From assembly GCF_014697425.1 (NCBI RefSeq), contig NZ_JACJRU010000026.1, forward strand, positions 1-64,000: a stretch of DNA of 64,000 nt, written 5' to 3'. Made by a program: the position numbers and the translations under genes. Below the pieces are notes generated by a model. That model searched no databases. It saw only the letters and a list, made by a program, of their open reading frames with translations, and had not been told where the DNA came from. This DNA comes from Nostoc sp. FACHB-110. GTDB lineage: Bacteria > Cyanobacteriota > Cyanobacteriia > Cyanobacteriales > Nostocaceae. Shown here in pieces: positions 44,642 to 53,672 of this stretch (its first letter is position 1; every line of letters begins with the position of its first letter).

Positions 44642-46150
44642 CTAATTAGTTGAAGTTGCTTGGTAATATTTGATTAGACGTAAACCTTCTAGGCGGATAG
44701 CTTCAGGATATAAAGCTTTATAAATATTACAATTAGGCGATTGAATATCATAACGACCTGTAGCTTTAAATGTTGCTAAAGGACAACCCCCTGTACACCA
44801 ATATTTCCACTCACAGGTGCGACAGCCTTCTTTGTCTTCTACAGATAAATTCTGAATACCTGTTTTATCTTGGCGCACAACTTTTAAAGGATCTAAAATA
44901 TCAACTGAAGATACTGTTTTATGTAGCTGCATTTGACATTTAGCAATCTGTCCTTTGTCATCAAATACGAGATAGCTTTGTCCCACGCCACAAGTACGTT
45001 TATGCAAAGATGCTAAATTAGTGCGGTCAATTAATGAACCCAGTAAACTTCGATGCGGCAATTTTCTCTCGATGACTTTGAATGCTGCTAGCATTCCTGT
45101 AATTAACTGAGATTCTTCTAGTTGTAAATCTGCGTAGGTTGCTGACAGTTCATTTTCACGGTAAAAGTTTAAACTAAATGGTAAATCATCCTCTAATAAC
45201 CATTCAATTAAATTGGCTAATCCAGATGCATTCCGCCCAGTGACTGTAATCGAAATATCTGGGATAAGACCATTTTCTACAGCAATTTTAATCCCTCGTT
45301 CTACATCTGCAAACGAGTTTTTCCCACCTGCGTAAGCTCGCTGCATATTATGAAAATTTGATAATCCATCTAAGGAAATCATCAAACGCAGATTCAATTT
45401 TTGCAGCATTTCAATAATCTCAGGCTTAATCAATGTGCCATTACTGAGAACAACTCCATCTAATAAAATATTGGTTGCTTCGCTTACAGATTGAGCATAT
45501 AAATGTAGCTCTTGAATTACATTAGGACAAAGTAATGCTTCTCCTCCGGCATACTTTAATCTGACGCGACGATAATGATTTAAACTAGCAGAGCGAAATG
45601 TAGATTCAATAGCTGCTTTACCTGTCTCAATTGACATATCACTGGGTAAATGAGGCAGGTAACAATAATCGCATCTTAAATTACAACGATCAGTAATATG
45701 CAGCCATGCTGTTAAAGTTTCTGGAGTTTCATTTAAATTAAATGAGCAATTTTTTTGCGGAACAATTAACCCTGCTTGATATAGTTTTTGGATAGCTGTT
45801 TGTAAGTCTTTAGCATCAAAATCAGATTTTCTTAAAGCAATATCATTTAAATTACAGGGATTGCTAAATAGATTGAGTAAATCTCGCGCTGATTGATTCA
45901 AAACGGTGACTTGATGATAAGTGCCATAACAGACAGAATAAGTATCATCTAAATTCATGATTTGTGAGTTAGGAACTCTCACAAAATTCTCCAACATCCC
46001 TGGAGAAAATTGTATATCTGAGGTGAGTGTTGCTAAAGGAGAAACATCACAGGCACAGTCGCCCCCATCACAATCACATTGTCCGACTGGTGTGTAACTA
46101 GAGTCAAGAGAAACTATAATTTGGGGTTGACCAATTTTTTTACTAATCAT
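44642..46150 (-). CDS. Radical SAM/SPASM peptide-modifying enzyme (last gene of Trypco operon)
   Basis: A 502-residue protein. A Cys/Asp/Gly-rich N-terminal stretch (QCDCDGGDCACD, about 24-35) is followed by a PqqD-like winged-helix region (about 60-130) that could bind a leader peptide. The radical SAM core starts with C-x3-C-x2-C at 156, 160 and 163 (RCNLRCDYC), with the GGE-type KYAGGEALL. A SPASM region follows (CGVGQSYLVFDDKGQIAKC and CRTCEWKYWCTGGCP), holding auxiliary Fe-S clusters. Family members build thioether or cyclophane links in peptides. The ATG at 46150 overlaps the upstream STAND gene by 8 bases, showing coupling. No precursor peptide gene is seen. Confidence 0.87.
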   Translation of the reverse strand: MISKKIGQPQIIVSLDSSYTPVGQCDCDGGDCACDVSPLATLTSDIQFSPGMLENFVRVPNSQIMNLDDTYSVCYGTYHQVTVLNQSARDLLNLFSNPCNLNDIALRKSDFDAKDLQTAIQKLYQAGLIVPQKNCSFNLNETPETLTAWLHITDRCNLRCDYCYLPHLPSDMSIETGKAAIESTFRSASLNHYRRVRLKYAGGEALLCPNVIQELHLYAQSVSEATNILLDGVVLSNGTLIKPEIIEMLQKLNLRLMISLDGLSNFHNMQRAYAGGKNSFADVERGIKIAVENGLIPDISITVTGRNASGLANLIEWLLEDDLPFSLNFYRENELSATYADLQLEESQLITGMLAAFKVIERKLPHRSLLGSLIDRTNLASLHKRTCGVGQSYLVFDDKGQIAKCQMQLHKTVSSVDILDPLKVVRQDKTGIQNLSVEDKEGCRTCEWKYWCTGGCPLATFKATGRYDIQSPNCNIYKALYPEAIRLEGLRLIKYYQATSTN

Positions 46151-48935
46151 GAGTAGAAGCCTGTTTTGTTGCACGAATCCGAGTCAGGAACATTTGTTGA
46201 TCGCACCATTCTTTCAGAGCCTTAAAATCATTCCACCAAGATTTGAGTTGTTGGATGAGAGTTTTGGCAAGTTCTATGGGTAAACGGTCGATTTTGTTTT
46301 GCAGCAGCGTGAGTTCCTGTTGAATGGAGTAAGGGCCAAAGCCACCATCCTCAAAGATTTTGGGTATCCCTTGCGAATATTTTGCAAAGGCCAAATCGTA
46401 ATTTTCCTGTTGAAATGCAACATCACCTTCTATGCGTAATATCCGACCAAAATATAGTTTATGGATATTTTGATAAGATTGGAAGCGATCGCTCAATTCT
46501 TGGGCATATTTTTCGATATTGGCAAATTTTTGGGCGTAGTAATCAAATTCGGCTTTCCCAACTAGGCTATCAATGGCATAGCGGATATCGTTATACTCTA
46601 AACTAGTTTGATAAGAGCGCTCGTTGAGTTGTACTGCTTGTTCTTGCAGGGTGCGATCGCATTTTTGAAAACCCAAATACCAATTTACACTAGCAGTCTG
46701 GTGCAGAATGCCTGGTAATTCTTCTTCAATACCATATTTCTCTGCCAATTTTAGACTTTTTGCTAAAGCATCTTGAGCCAAAGTTAACAAATTCAGATCC
46801 CATTTTACCTGCGTCACATCCCAAATAGTTTTATTAATTATCTCCGAACTAAACCACTGATTTAAACCTAGTTGAAAATAGGCTCTACACAAGATGCGAT
46901 TATCGTTTTCTTCACTGTCACAACGACTTAAAGCACTCTCAAGTAGTTGTTTAGCTTTAAGATAATTTCCCTCATTTACCCAAATAGTTGCAGAGGCAAT
47001 TTCCGCATTAGCAATTTCGCGTTCGGTTTCAATACTCGACCACATATCAATAGCGGCTTTAAAACACTGTTCCGCTTTGATATAATCTTTTTGGATGCCA
47101 TATAAATATCCCAAGTTATTTTGAATACTCGCCATAACTTGAGTCAAACCTTTGTTAGGATGGTCAATTTCCATTGCTGCTTCCCAACCTAATTTATAAT
47201 ATTTTTCTGCTTCTAGAGAGTTATTAAGTTGGCGATGTAAATAACCAACTTGGTTGGCTACACCAGGAATCACAGATGCAAGCTGTTTATCTTGCACTAA
47301 AGTTAAACACATTTGTTGATATTTCAAAGCTTCATCATAAAGATGTAACTTAGCATTCAGCATTCCTAAAACATTGTAAATATCTGCTTCATGAGTGGCG
47401 ATAGCAGATTTTTTTGTTAACATTGTTTCGAGCTTTTTGACTTCATTAATGGTTTTATCCTTATCTTCATAGGCATAAACCAACCGAGAGGCAAAAATAG
47501 TTAATTTAGTTTTTTGATCTGCACTTAGCTCTTCTTCAAACTCTCTCGCTACCCCCAATAAGTGTTTCACAAAGCTAAATTTTTTAGATTGGGTACGTAT
47601 TCTGTTAGTTACTTTATACCAAGTTTCAAAGCCTATTTTTGCATCCGCATATAAAGCATTCCACAGCCATCGGGTAGTATTAAATTCTCTGATTTGTTTT
47701 ACTTCTTCAATCAGAAAATTAGTATGGAAAATTGCCTGCTCATCTTGAGAAGAATTTGGTATTTCTATTTTTCCGCGTTTTGGCCCTAAATCATCATCTT
47801 TATGCTCAAAATATTCAGCAGCAATGCGACTATCTCGTTTTCGCCATTCCATATCAGGATCAATATCGGGCCAGACATATTTATTCACTAAATCTCGAAC
47901 AATATCATGCAAAGATATTTGAGAACCACCCATAACTGTTTTAATAAAAAAGTAACTTTGGGCATTCAAAAATAATTCTTCAGCATCTTCTTTCGATAGT
48001 TCTAATAAATTAGCAATATCAGAGCTAGTTAAAGGATAGATTCGTGAAAGTAATAAAGTTAGTCTATCCATTGATGTGCGCAGCTGGGTAATATGCCGCA
48101 CCATTTCAGCTTCAAATCCGCCAATATTTGCTAATCGGCTAGGAATAGTTTCTAATTCCTCACTTTCTAGCCAATCTGGAATAACTTCTCGGTAAGCATA
48201 CTCTACGCCAAACTCTATCATGATGGGGCTACCACCAGCAAGAGCGACAATTTTATTAACTAAATCTTCGCCCAGAATAAAGTGAAGCTGTTCTTCTTTA
48301 GAGTGAATGTATTTATGGACATCTTCATGATTAAATTCCGTTAATTCTAAACAGCCTAACTCTGGTTCTGGAAATGATTGTTGTAAAATTTGCCGTGCCG
48401 GACTAGGACGACCCGCAAAAATAAATATAGAATTATCTAATTGTCGAGCTAGATTGCTAATATATCCCCAAGCTTGTTCTCTAACTTCTGGTTGCCCTAA
48501 CTTCTCAACTGTATCAATGAGAAATACTAGTTTTTGTTGGCTAGATTTGCGATTAATCGCATCAATTAAGAACTTTTGCAGTTGTTGGCGTTCCTGTTCG
48601 TAGACAGCTTTACTTAAACGGTTTTCATCTTCTCTTAATTGTCTTAACCGCAGTAGCCATTCCTGATAGGTAGAATCATATAATTGTTTGGCAATTTGCG
48701 TGCATAAATCTTCCGCATCGTTAAAAATAGGAATATCGCAATCAATAATTTCACTGGTTAAAAGTTGAAGTTTCTCCAGGCGAGATTTTAAAGCACGCAA
48801 CAACCAAGTTTTGCCAATTCCCCCCCTCCCCTCGACTAAAATAATATGCAGTTTTTTATTTTCTTGAACTAGGGAAATAACTCGATTTAGTTGTTCTTCA
48901 CGGCCAACAAACTCTAATTTTTCTAGTTCGGACAT
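46143..48935 (-). CDS. STAND-type NTPase with C-terminal TPR array
   Basis: A 930-residue signal-transduction ATPase. The Walker A GRGGIGKT lies at 36-43, Walker B as LVFLIDTVEKLG near 135-146, and the sensor FAGRPSPARQIL near 180. A GxP-like GGSPIMIEFG and a winged-helix region follow to about 400. Residues about 500-900 are irregular tetratricopeptide repeats (NVLGMLNAKLHLYDEALKYQ, NNLGYLYGIQKDYIKAEQCF), the usual ligand sensor. STAND proteins oligomerise on ligand binding and switch on an effector; here the protease or the radical SAM enzyme would be that effector. It starts 14 bases after the preceding NTPase gene. Confidence 0.88.
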   Translation of the reverse strand: MSELEKLEFVGREEQLNRVISLVQENKKLHIILVEGRGGIGKTWLLRALKSRLEKLQLLTSEIIDCDIPIFNDAEDLCTQIAKQLYDSTYQEWLLRLRQLREDENRLSKAVYEQERQQLQKFLIDAINRKSSQQKLVFLIDTVEKLGQPEVREQAWGYISNLARQLDNSIFIFAGRPSPARQILQQSFPEPELGCLELTEFNHEDVHKYIHSKEEQLHFILGEDLVNKIVALAGGSPIMIEFGVEYAYREVIPDWLESEELETIPSRLANIGGFEAEMVRHITQLRTSMDRLTLLLSRIYPLTSSDIANLLELSKEDAEELFLNAQSYFFIKTVMGGSQISLHDIVRDLVNKYVWPDIDPDMEWRKRDSRIAAEYFEHKDDDLGPKRGKIEIPNSSQDEQAIFHTNFLIEEVKQIREFNTTRWLWNALYADAKIGFETWYKVTNRIRTQSKKFSFVKHLLGVAREFEEELSADQKTKLTIFASRLVYAYEDKDKTINEVKKLETMLTKKSAIATHEADIYNVLGMLNAKLHLYDEALKYQQMCLTLVQDKQLASVIPGVANQVGYLHRQLNNSLEAEKYYKLGWEAAMEIDHPNKGLTQVMASIQNNLGYLYGIQKDYIKAEQCFKAAIDMWSSIETEREIANAEIASATIWVNEGNYLKAKQLLESALSRCDSEENDNRILCRAYFQLGLNQWFSSEIINKTIWDVTQVKWDLNLLTLAQDALAKSLKLAEKYGIEEELPGILHQTASVNWYLGFQKCDRTLQEQAVQLNERSYQTSLEYNDIRYAIDSLVGKAEFDYYAQKFANIEKYAQELSDRFQSYQNIHKLYFGRILRIEGDVAFQQENYDLAFAKYSQGIPKIFEDGGFGPYSIQQELTLLQNKIDRLPIELAKTLIQQLKSWWNDFKALKEWCDQQMFLTRIRATKQASTHD

Positions 48936-48949
48936 GATAAACTCCTGAG

Positions 48950-50605
48950 TTAGTTATGGGGAATAGCTTCATCAAGCTTTTGAATTAAATATTTATAAGG
49001 GGTATCGTTATATTCATCACTATGGAGATAATAATTGACTAGAAATTGAAATTCCCAGTCGTGTTCAATTTCCGATTTTAAGGTAGACAAAAATTCATAA
49101 ATTTGCTCTGGTTCTGTATTGCGGAATATTTCAATAGTTTGTTCGACAGTTTGTTCAAAAAATGTTCTGTGAAGCTTTTGCCGATAAGCCAGACTATCTG
49201 CGCCACTATTAATATAGGCAGCGTGTTGTTGTAGGCTTTGGAAAAAATATTGCATTGACCAAGTACCCGCAGCAGCCGAGTCATTTTTTGATTTCAACGC
49301 ATGAATATATTCCCAGCAAATTTGAGCCGCTTCACTACAAAGCTTTTGAAAATCACCTGGTGATTCTCGCAGTAAGCCAATAACTAATAGTCTCCTTGTG
49401 ACTCCATCTTTAATAATTGTTTTATCACGCGTAAAAATAGATGTTTTTGTCAATTCAGTATTTAATTTAAAACTATCATCTCCAAAAGGTAACTGAAATC
49501 TGCGAATAGCTTCTTTTAATATCCATGTGCTATTTAATATAGGAAAAATACTCAATTTCTCAATCGATTCGTAAAGAGCATGATTTTCTCTGGTTAAAGT
49601 TTCTCTAATCTGGTCTCGACATTTTTTGAGGCTTTTTTCCCATAATTCATCGCCATAACTGTCTAAAATCCAATTAACAGGATAACCACCACTGCGATAA
49701 ACTTTGAGTGCTTCGGCTATACCGCCTGGATGTCCACCAGTTAAATACAGTAAGTGACTTGCCAATAAAGCCAGACTTTCAGATGTCATATCTATTGGCT
49801 GAAGATATTTTGTGGCTGTATCTTGAATCACTTCCCAATTGAAAGGCGAGAGGATGAGTTTAGGAAAAATTCGGTCTAAAGGAATATCAATTAAGCAGCG
49901 AGCCGCAATCACCACCCGAAATCGGCGCGAATTTTCTTTAAAAAATTGTAATTCTTTTAAAGAGTCTTGAATTCTCCAGACAAAATCCTTAAAATTTTCA
50001 AAAATTTTGTTGAAACTTTCTTTTCTGGGCGCACAACCATCGAGATCAATGAGCAGAACAATACCTTTTTTACCCTGAGATTGCCATTTAAACCAATTTC
50101 TTCGCAAAACTAACTCTAAACGCTCACTCACATTTGATTGATTACCTAATTGTGGCGCAATTTGAAAACAATTGATTAATCTTTCTTCTAAGTCTTGAAT
50201 ATTTTCATAACAAGAAATAGAAGCATAAGCACAGCACCATTGCAATTCCTGAAATCGTTTGTGGATCTGTTTGAGAAATTCCGTTTTTCCGTAACCTTCG
50301 GGAGCAGTCACCAGACGATAAGGAGGAGAATTTATTGCGGTAATTTCTGTAATGGCTGCATCCCGATTAGTAAAGGGAATTTTATCAATTTCACCTGGTT
50401 CTAGAGATTCTTGACTAAGTTGGTTTAATGCTGATTCTGCTTGTTGGATTTCATCAAATTTATCGCTCAATTGCCTTTGTAATTTATTTTTTTCTACTGC
50501 ATCCAGTGTTGTTAATATTTGTTTACTCAGAGTTTCGATTTCTGAGGTTAAATTCTTAATTATTTGTTCGAGATGATGCCTGCGTAAATCTGAAGAATTT
50601 GTCAT
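48950..50605 (-). CDS. P-loop NTPase with N-terminal effector-associated helical domain
   Basis: A 551-residue protein. Residues 9-66 are a helical hairpin (LTTLDAVEKNKLQRQL, then QQAESALNQLS) alike to the protease C-terminus. Walker A is APEGYGKT at 101-108, Walker B is IVLLIDLDGC near 178-187, and the arginine-bearing sensor is VVIAARCLIDIPLDR. The TGGHPGGIAEAL segment near 293 is the STAND-like GxP helical motif. The C-terminus (about 400-551) is helical with no recognised domain. The gene is third in a tight operon, 17 bases after the protease. It is the likely NTP-dependent switch for the protease through the shared N-terminal domain. Confidence 0.85.
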   Translation of the reverse strand: MTNSSDLRRHHLEQIIKNLTSEIETLSKQILTTLDAVEKNKLQRQLSDKFDEIQQAESALNQLSQESLEPGEIDKIPFTNRDAAITEITAINSPPYRLVTAPEGYGKTEFLKQIHKRFQELQWCCAYASISCYENIQDLEERLINCFQIAPQLGNQSNVSERLELVLRRNWFKWQSQGKKGIVLLIDLDGCAPRKESFNKIFENFKDFVWRIQDSLKELQFFKENSRRFRVVIAARCLIDIPLDRIFPKLILSPFNWEVIQDTATKYLQPIDMTSESLALLASHLLYLTGGHPGGIAEALKVYRSGGYPVNWILDSYGDELWEKSLKKCRDQIRETLTRENHALYESIEKLSIFPILNSTWILKEAIRRFQLPFGDDSFKLNTELTKTSIFTRDKTIIKDGVTRRLLVIGLLRESPGDFQKLCSEAAQICWEYIHALKSKNDSAAAGTWSMQYFFQSLQQHAAYINSGADSLAYRQKLHRTFFEQTVEQTIEIFRNTEPEQIYEFLSTLKSEIEHDWEFQFLVNYYLHSDEYNDTPYKYLIQKLDEAIPHN

Positions 50606-50622
50606 AGCATTTAGATAGTAAA

Positions 50623-51516
50623 TTAATGACTTATGGCATTCAGTTCGCTTTCTACGCGTTCAAGTTCTTGCAATATGCTATTAATTTGGCGTTGGATGAT
50701 ATTGCGATCGCCTGCATTGAGTGTATAATTAAGCTGATTATAAGCTGCTTCATAATCACTCATCAAAACGTCAAAGCGTTGTTGCAAAGTTTTCAACTTG
50801 AGTTGTTGTACCCTGCTAGGTATATTTTGGGTATGGGTATTGGCTGAAGTTGACAAAGCTATTTCATTCCAGGCGGCAAACAATACATCCGTCGGAATCA
50901 TAAAAGCAGTTTTGCTATTTTCTCGCTGATTTTCTGCTGCTACCGCCATACCAACTACTCCCTTGAGAGTTTCATCCCAGATAGGCGCACCGCTAAAACC
51001 TGGTTCTATGCTGTAGCCAGTCACCTTGACATCTTCGAGTTGCACCCATCGGTTTCCTTGGCTGTCTCGCAATATACCCGTAGCCCAAACGCCATCATTG
51101 TGTCCGTAGGGAAAACCAAATATGCGAAAAGGATGCGCCCAAATATGATGAGCTTTGATGAAATTAACTGGTTGTACTTGTGGCGGTAATTGCGACTCAA
51201 TTTGTAATCCCGCAATATCTTCAGGTGTATAAGTTGATATATTACTAACAACAGGTTGCCAAAAAATCACTTTAGATTTTAATTTTTGTCCTGGCGCAAT
51301 TAAGGGAAAATCTAAATAAATCTCATCATGAGGAACTTCAACGATATTTTCTGGTAAAGATAAAGCAGAGGTCACAACATGAGCGCAAGTCAAAATATAA
51401 TTATTAGTTTGCCCAGCTACTAAAAAACCTGCCCCAACCACCGCACCACTACTATGAAAAATGCGGGCGATCGCTGATCTAAAAGTTTGAATATAATTAT
51501 CTGTACTTGCTGTCAT
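50623..51516 (-). CDS. Trypsin-like serine protease with C-terminal adaptor domain
   Basis: A 297-residue cytosolic protease without a signal peptide. The catalytic triad is complete: His46 (YILTCAHVV), Asp100 (TPEDIAGLQI) and Ser175 (EPGFSGAPIWD). This is the fold of the trypsin/HtrA group but with no PDZ domain. Residues 240-297 form a helical pair (LNYTLNAGDRNIIQRQINS, then ELERVESELNAIS) similar to the N-terminus of the next gene product, suggesting homotypic docking. It is the only clear effector activity in the operon. It starts 6 bases after the Trypco1 gene. Confidence 0.9.
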   Translation of the reverse strand: MTASTDNYIQTFRSAIARIFHSSGAVVGAGFLVAGQTNNYILTCAHVVTSALSLPENIVEVPHDEIYLDFPLIAPGQKLKSKVIFWQPVVSNISTYTPEDIAGLQIESQLPPQVQPVNFIKAHHIWAHPFRIFGFPYGHNDGVWATGILRDSQGNRWVQLEDVKVTGYSIEPGFSGAPIWDETLKGVVGMAVAAENQRENSKTAFMIPTDVLFAAWNEIALSTSANTHTQNIPSRVQQLKLKTLQQRFDVLMSDYEAAYNQLNYTLNAGDRNIIQRQINSILQELERVESELNAISH

Positions 51517-51522
51517 AATTTA

Positions 51523-51864
51523 CTATCCCTTGTCTTGCTTCCATTTCAAGGTAATTTCATAGTTTGCTTCCCCACCGACAGTAGTAAAAATTGCTCCTGC
51601 TGCTGCATTTAATTTAATCCCAAACTTCACTTCTATCTCATCAGCAGGTGTATTCAAACGACTCAGTTTTGAAATAATTTCTGAAGCTACAGGCTGTATT
51701 TGCTCTAATACTTCATCAAATTTCTTTTTAGCTTCAACAACCATTTGCCCCGTATCTGGTCTGGCAGCACGTACAAGCGCATTATTATTTTCTGATTCAT
51801 CAATTTCAACTAAAAACTTTGTGCCATTTTCGAGTAAAAACTCGGCGATTTGTTTTCTGTTCAT
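51523..51864 (-). CDS. Trypsin-co-occurring domain protein (Trypco1, CU044_2847 family)
   Basis: A 113-residue single-domain protein. FLLENGTKFLVEIDESE at the start, FDEVLEQIQPVASEIISKL in the middle and DEIEVKFGIKLNAAAGAIFT with GGEANYEITLKWK at the end match the Trypco1 domain, known from its co-occurrence with trypsin-like proteases in predicted bacterial conflict systems. Its function is unproven; a substrate or regulator of the protease is likely. The ATG at 51864 is used; the TTG two codons upstream is less likely. It is the first gene of the five-gene operon. Confidence 0.85.
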   Translation of the reverse strand: MNRKQIAEFLLENGTKFLVEIDESENNNALVRAARPDTGQMVVEAKKKFDEVLEQIQPVASEIISKLSRLNTPADEIEVKFGIKLNAAAGAIFTTVGGEANYEITLKWKQDKG

Positions 51865-52626
51865 AATCAAACTTTGCAGTATATAAGTATAAATATTTGT
51901 AGTTATAAAAAAGCAACAAACAGTACCAAAAAATGTATTTCACAATCCTGGGATGCAAGAGAAGCGAGTATTTTTATCAGCACTTTTAAGTCAGGATGTA
52001 ATAATTTTAAAACTTAATTAAAATTGCTTAACATAGTTTTATTTTTTCCACCAAATTACTGATTGAAAGTTAATAGCTGATAACATTTCCGATTTGGCTG
52101 AGGTACAAATCTCTTAGCGTAGCTTGTGATAAGCCGAATGCGCGTCTACATACATCTGTGGTTAATTATTTTTTGTACCTCATTGAAGTAAAAACCCCTA
52201 CATTATGTTAATAATCAATAAAGTTAGCAACAATTTTTTACATACTCTGGTTTTTTGTGGTCGGGTAATACCAACCACATCAAACTGTTGACCATTTAGA
52301 AGTAGCCCAAAACCAATCATGAATTTGATTGGCGAGCTATGGCAATTTATGAAGTTTTTCCTAAAATCATCTACTTCATTCTGCCTAAATGCTATGTAAT
52401 AGATTTAACAAGTATTATAATCCTTGATCTATCAAATATATGTATAGTTTTGCTGCAACTCGTAATTTTACTGAGATTAAATAAAAAACTCATGAAATAG
52501 GGCTAAGGATACAGGTATTTCTCTACCCCTACATCCTTAACCCTTGATACAGTTTATTGATGAAGATACAACTGATAGCAAAGAAAAAGTTACACAGCAG
52601 AACTTACTCTTGTCACCTTTTGTGCG
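51865..52626. other. 762-base spacer upstream of the Trypco operon
   Basis: No gene is supported here. It must hold the operon promoter; on the minus strand TATACT-like -10 boxes occur just upstream of the Trypco1 start (about 51880-51895), but none has a convincing -35. The palindromic element at 52099-52182 is listed separately. A 40-codon frame on the minus strand (52199-52321) has no ribosome binding site and is not called. Confidence 0.5.
52099..52182. repeat. 84-base MITE-like element with 11-bp terminal inverted repeats
   Basis: TGAGGTACAAA (52099-52109) and TTTGTACCTCA (52172-52182) are perfect inverse complements. The inside has the Nostoc-type filler with gcgtagcttgtgataagcc and gcgcgtctaca. 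The element has no coding capacity. It lies about 235 bases upstream of the Trypco operon start. Confidence 0.6.
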
Positions 52627-53175
52627 CTAGAATTCCATATCAATTCTCTTTTCCAGATATTGACCAATCATTAACTGTTCGCCCGCGCGGGAAATAATGG
52701 TTTGTCTGGTGCGATATTTATTACCAATTAACTTTAATTCTTCCTCAAATACTGAACCGTTGTACTCAGTTCGCAAATATAAAGTTTTAGGGTTAGGGAA
52801 ATAATACTCGGCGGTGACTGGCTTGGATGTGGCAAAACCGCGATCGCGGTATACATTATTTCCTAATACACCAAATATTGTGGAACCTTGAGATTCTTGC
52901 CTACCTTTTAGTATATCTGTACTACTCCATAAAACTTCTGCGCCACAAATCAAAGTTACTGTGTCAGGTAAGTTATGTAGTTGCGCCAGTTTTTGCAATT
53001 GAGCGCATTCTTTTTCCAAAAACCGGATAGTAATCAAACTCTCCATTTCCTTCGTTTCCCCTTGAGGGAGAGTGTAGTAGCGTCTTTCTGAACGCCATTG
53101 ACCAGAGGATTCTCGGAAAAATTCTGTAATTTGTGCTTCGTTGGCAGTTAGAGTCAGTCTTAGCGGTGATGTCAC
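52627..53175 (-). CDS. Phycobiliprotein lyase, CpcS/CpeS family
   Basis: A 182-residue lipocalin-like chromophore lyase that helps attach phycocyanobilin to Cys84-type sites of phycobiliprotein subunits. Typical sequences are ITEFFRESSGQWRSERRYYT near 16-35, TITIRFLE-like ESLITIRFLE, and the C-terminal KYRTRQTIISRAGEQLMIGQ with YLEKRIDM. The start is a GTG. Paralogs CpcS, CpcU and CpcV differ in specificity and cannot be told apart here. It is monocistronic and unrelated to the Trypco operon downstream. Confidence 0.88.
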   Translation of the reverse strand: MTSPLRLTLTANEAQITEFFRESSGQWRSERRYYTLPQGETKEMESLITIRFLEKECAQLQKLAQLHNLPDTVTLICGAEVLWSSTDILKGRQESQGSTIFGVLGNNVYRDRGFATSKPVTAEYYFPNPKTLYLRTEYNGSVFEEELKLIGNKYRTRQTIISRAGEQLMIGQYLEKRIDMEF

Positions 53176-53672
53176 GCGTTATTGTCCTCGCTTATGCTAG
53201 AAATAGCAGTTTCCCTTATACTACATGGTGACAAAAGACAATTACGGTTTAGAATTTTTAATATTTCTCATAAATTGAGAATTACAGATTCCTTTGTGAG
53301 GGTGTTTGCTAAGATATATTATGTATAGTTAGTAAAACTAAATATTATTAACTAAGGCTGGCAAATAAAAATACTAAGACTAGCCTTTTACCTTGTATTT
53401 GGATTCTCAATTCTAGTATTTTGGTGATCAATCAAAGTCATCAAAAAAAATAATGCAATCTATTTAATGCAACCATCAACAGTATTTTGCTTATGCAGAA
53501 ATCAAATCAGCAGATTTCTCGACATTTATAGAGAAAAAATAGTAAATCATGACCCAAAAACCACCCAGAGTGGATTGTCACCAAATTTTCTAACTAAAGT
53601 CATATTTACAAAATTACTTGGTAATGACTAGCTGTTATTTTCGATAAAACTTCTTTGATTCTAGAAAAATAA
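53176..53672. other. 497-base AT-rich divergent spacer
   Basis: This is the upstream region of both the bilin lyase (minus) and the RND adaptor (plus). It is AT-rich with no recognised RNA, hairpin of note or coding region. Promoters for both genes presumably lie here but cannot be placed. Confidence 0.5.

Noticed and set aside
52199..52321. 40-codon minus-strand frame (MIGFGLLLNGQQFDVVGITR and onward) as a possible radical SAM precursor
   Set aside because: No ribosome binding site, no core motif typical of a modified peptide, and it lies about 335 bases upstream of the operon start.
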